Under the pieces are notes generated by a model, which was not told the origin of the DNA, ran no database searches, and was given only the letters and a program-made list of their open reading frames with translations. Below are positions 62,611 to 64,000 of a DNA stretch of 64,000 nucleotides, in pieces. The DNA is from Bog-473 sp963728845 (lineage in GTDB: Bacteria; Actinomycetota; Acidimicrobiia; Acidimicrobiales; RAAP-2): contig CAVSLS010000052.1 in NCBI GenBank assembly GCA_963728845.1, forward strand, positions 310,001 through 374,000, in the 5' to 3' direction. Made by a program: the position numbers and the translations under genes. Position 1 is the stretch's first letter; every line of letters begins with the position of its first letter.

Positions 62611-62844
62611 TCAAGCCACGTCCCGTCGATGCCTGGTCCTCCGGGGGAGGTGGAGGCCCCCACCGGGCGATCGCTGCCTATCAAGGTTGCCGATGCAGTC
62701 GTCACAGAGACGACCGAAGGATCTACCCGTGCCGAGACGACGCCGGTCCACCCGACCGATCCTCGAAACTGGTCCGGACCAACCACAACGGTGGCACGCG
62801 CCGTAAATCTGTTTGCGGGCGCCTCTACCCTCTTGTTGGCTCAT
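62611..62844 (-). CDS. small zinc-ribbon-like protein (two CxxC motifs)
   Basis: 77 residues from ATG 62844. CHRCGWSGPVSRIGRVDRRR followed by SFGRLCDDCIGNLDR gives two CxxC pairs about 25 residues apart, as in small zinc ribbons. Codon third positions are mostly G/C within the motif region. Frames on the opposite strand show no domain. No ribosome site is evident and an in-frame GTG at 62877 is possible. Function is unknown. Confidence 0.5.
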   Translation of the reverse strand: MSQQEGRGARKQIYGACHRCGWSGPVSRIGRVDRRRLGTGRSFGRLCDDCIGNLDRQRSPGGGLHLPRRTRHRRDVA

Positions 62845-63013
62845 TGATTCCGCATCCGTGGAGAATGTGACACTCACAGGGGTCGTATCGGCCTACCCAG
62901 CACGATACTTAGGGTGAGTGCGTGCAACTGGGATGGTTCACCAGGTGTTCTGCGTCGGGTGCTCGAACCTTGTCGCAGCACCCGGCAGGGTCTACTCTCC
63001 TAGCAGGAGGCCG

Positions 63014-63488
63014 ATGTTCGTCACGAATCATGTGCTCTCGGGGGTCGTGATCGGTCGACTCCTCGAGCAGCGTCCGGTGGCCGCCTTCTTCGTCGGCGTT
63101 GGATCGCACCTTGCGTTGGACATGGTGCCCCACTGGGGTTGTGAATTTGAGGACGCCCGACGGCAAGGAACTCTTTCTTCGATACGCGAAACGGGATGGT
63201 TTGCTGGGACTGCTCGTGATGGCGTGTGCTGCGGGCGCGGTGGGCCGGGGGTCCCGGAACGCCACGATCGCGGCGATGGCCGGGGCAGTTCTGCTCGACG
63301 CGGACAAGCCGATGATCTACTACTTCGGGCGCAATCCATTCCCGAGGGCAGTCAGACGAATTCATGCTCGGGCCCAGAACGAATCAGCGGAGGGCATCCC
63401 GAACGAGATCCTGTTTGGATTGTCGTGTGCGATCGCGGACGCGGTTCTCGCGGTGAGCTCCCGGCGCCGCGACTCGTCCGAGTCGTAG
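63014..63488 (+). CDS. membrane-bound metal-dependent hydrolase-like protein (YdjM-like), frameshifted
   Basis: A perfect ribosome site (AGCAGGAGG) precedes ATG 63014. The first 42 residues (MFVTNHVLSGVVIGRLLEQR, VAAFFVGVGSHLALDMVPHW) are the start of a YdjM-like protein with its conserved His/Asp. Homology continues one frame later (NLRTPDGKELFLRYAKRDGL, AMAGAVLLDADKPMIYYFGR) to the TAG at 63486-63488. Removing one base in GGGGTTGTG (63134-63142) joins them into about 158 residues. The uncorrected frame runs to 63640 with Arg-rich, non-conserved sequence. Confidence 0.72.
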
Positions 63489-63536
63489 CCGGCGACCTTC
63501 CCCTGGGCTTCGAGAGCCCACTCGACCGCAGACGCG

Positions 63537-63568
63537 ACCGTGCCCCCGGATCTCTCCAGGGGCACGGT
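63537..63568. terminator. strong hairpin between convergent genes
   Basis: ACCGTGCCCC (63537-63546) pairs perfectly with GGGGCACGGT (63559-63568); inside it GGA/TCC adds three more pairs around a TCTC loop, with one C-A mismatch. It lies between the 3' ends of the convergent genes at 63.0 and 63.6 kb, as a bidirectional terminator would. There is no T tract on either side, as is common for high-GC actinobacteria. Confidence 0.65.
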
Positions 63569-63593
63569 GGTGACGCTGGGCGGCGGGATCTGC

Positions 63594-64000
63594 CTACGCG
63601 TTGCTTCCGGCGATCCCAACCACAGGCTTGTTCAGCGTGATGGATCCAGTCGAGCCCCAGAAGAAGGCGTCCCCGTAGTTGAAGATGCCGCCGTCCGTGG
63701 CAGTCTCCCAGTACCCCTGACCATCAGGCGTCGACGCCATTCCGACGACCGGCTTGTTCAGGGGCATGGATGCGGGCGAGCCGAAGAACGGCGCGTTGAA
63801 GGCGAACAGTCCGCCGTCGGACGCCACCTCCCAGTAGCCGCCGGTGGCCTGGTCGCCGGCGATACCCACGATCGGCTTGTTGAGCGGCTTGCCTCCCATT
63901 GAACCCAGGAAGGCGGCGTCGCCGAAGTTGAAGATCCCACCGTCGCTCGCCACCTCCCAGTAGCCGAGGCCGTCGGGCGTGGTGGCGATGCCGACCACCG
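63594..64000 (-). CDS. repeat protein of the GYWxVASDGG beta-propeller type, 5'-partial
   Basis: The leftward frame continues past the right edge, so the N terminus is missing. The visible 135 residues hold three repeats (GYWEVASDGGIFNFGDAAFL, GYWEVASDGGLFAFNAPFFG, GYWETATDGGIFNYGDAFFW), each 42 or so residues, with LNKPVVGIA spacers. These match the six repeats in the GH16 gene at 44 kb but are closer to the GYWEVASDGG subtype. It ends with GIAGSNA; there is no catalytic domain after the repeats. Presumably it is a secreted or surface protein. Confidence 0.85.
   Translation of the reverse strand, partial: VVGIATTPDGLGYWEVASDGGIFNFGDAAFLGSMGGKPLNKPIVGIAGDQATGGYWEVASDGGLFAFNAPFFGSPASMPLNKPVVGMASTPDGQGYWETATDGGIFNYGDAFFWGSTGSITLNKPVVGIAGSNA

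Noticed and set aside
62918..63640. 240-codon rightward frame through the YdjM-like gene
   Set aside because: Only the first 42 codons from ATG 63014 are family-like; the rest is a shifted reading of the real continuation.
1..64000. tRNA genes, integrase and insertion sequences
   Set aside because: I looked for tRNA T-loop-like motifs, transposase or integrase motifs and terminal inverted repeats and found none that hold up; a tool scan would be needed to exclude a single tRNA.

Overview
The window is GC-rich (roughly 60-65 %), densely coded bacterial DNA. It looks actinobacterial, most likely class Acidimicrobiia or a relative. The clues are frequent GTG starts, high-GC third codon positions, ATGA/GTGA gene overlaps, a secreted protein built from 42-residue GYWLVASDGG-type repeats (a second repeat protein runs off the right end), and AsnB, SDR and neocarzinostatin-like sequences of actinobacterial flavour. 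This assignment is inference. I saw no rRNA, tRNA, CRISPR array or transposase.

Most of the window is one large exopolysaccharide / cell-surface glycan locus of the Wzx/Wzy type. (1) 1-7.6 kb: nucleotide-sugar tailoring genes: SDR epimerase, RmlC-like epimerase, Fe/2OG dioxygenase, PIG-L deacetylase, RfbF-like cytidylyltransferase and two divergent zinc-finger C-methyltransferases, then a small methyltransferase. (2) 7.6-12.2 kb: ECF-type sigma factor, priming polyprenyl-phosphate sugar transferase, a degenerate HIT-like protein and a LuxR-type regulator. (3) 12.5-21.3 kb: GDP-mannose 6-dehydrogenase-like enzyme, GT4, AsnB amidotransferase, two-domain oxidoreductase and heparinase-like lyase, a set that fits a uronic-acid-containing polymer. 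(4) 21.4-26.7 kb: a tightly overlapped GDP-heptose operon (gmhB, gmhA, GT4, SDR with a zinc-ribbon insert, hddC, hddA). (5) 26.7-37.9 kb: pyruvyltransferase, GT2, GT4, Wzx flippase, LuxR response regulator, two Wzz-like chain-length proteins and a Wzy/ligase-like membrane protein.

38-43.9 kb is looser: a secreted alpha/beta hydrolase with a neocarzinostatin-like tail, scattered remnants (GT1, TusA-like, DsrE-like and GNAT fragments), a small membrane protein, and SRPBCC, MTHFR-family and GYD-domain genes. 43.9-47.3 kb carries three tandem GH16 glycanase copies in successive states of decay. 47.5-63 kb is a second surface-glycan block: FemAB/GNAT-like protein, JmjC-like oxygenase, GT2, GT4, polysaccharide deacetylase, second flippase, a 1125-residue multi-pass protein, SDR, GMC oxidoreductase and GT2. 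The large membrane protein contains a segment I recognise as the 2B subdomain of UvrD/PcrA helicases without any helicase motor domain; this is the most unusual item in the window.

At least six otherwise well-conserved genes are broken by single-base frame changes, nearly all equivalent to one extra base (asnB, hddA, second wzz, GH16 copy 2, the GT1 remnant, the 63-kb membrane hydrolase, possibly gmhB). This may be sequencing or assembly error or true decay, and each affected gene should be read with that in mind.
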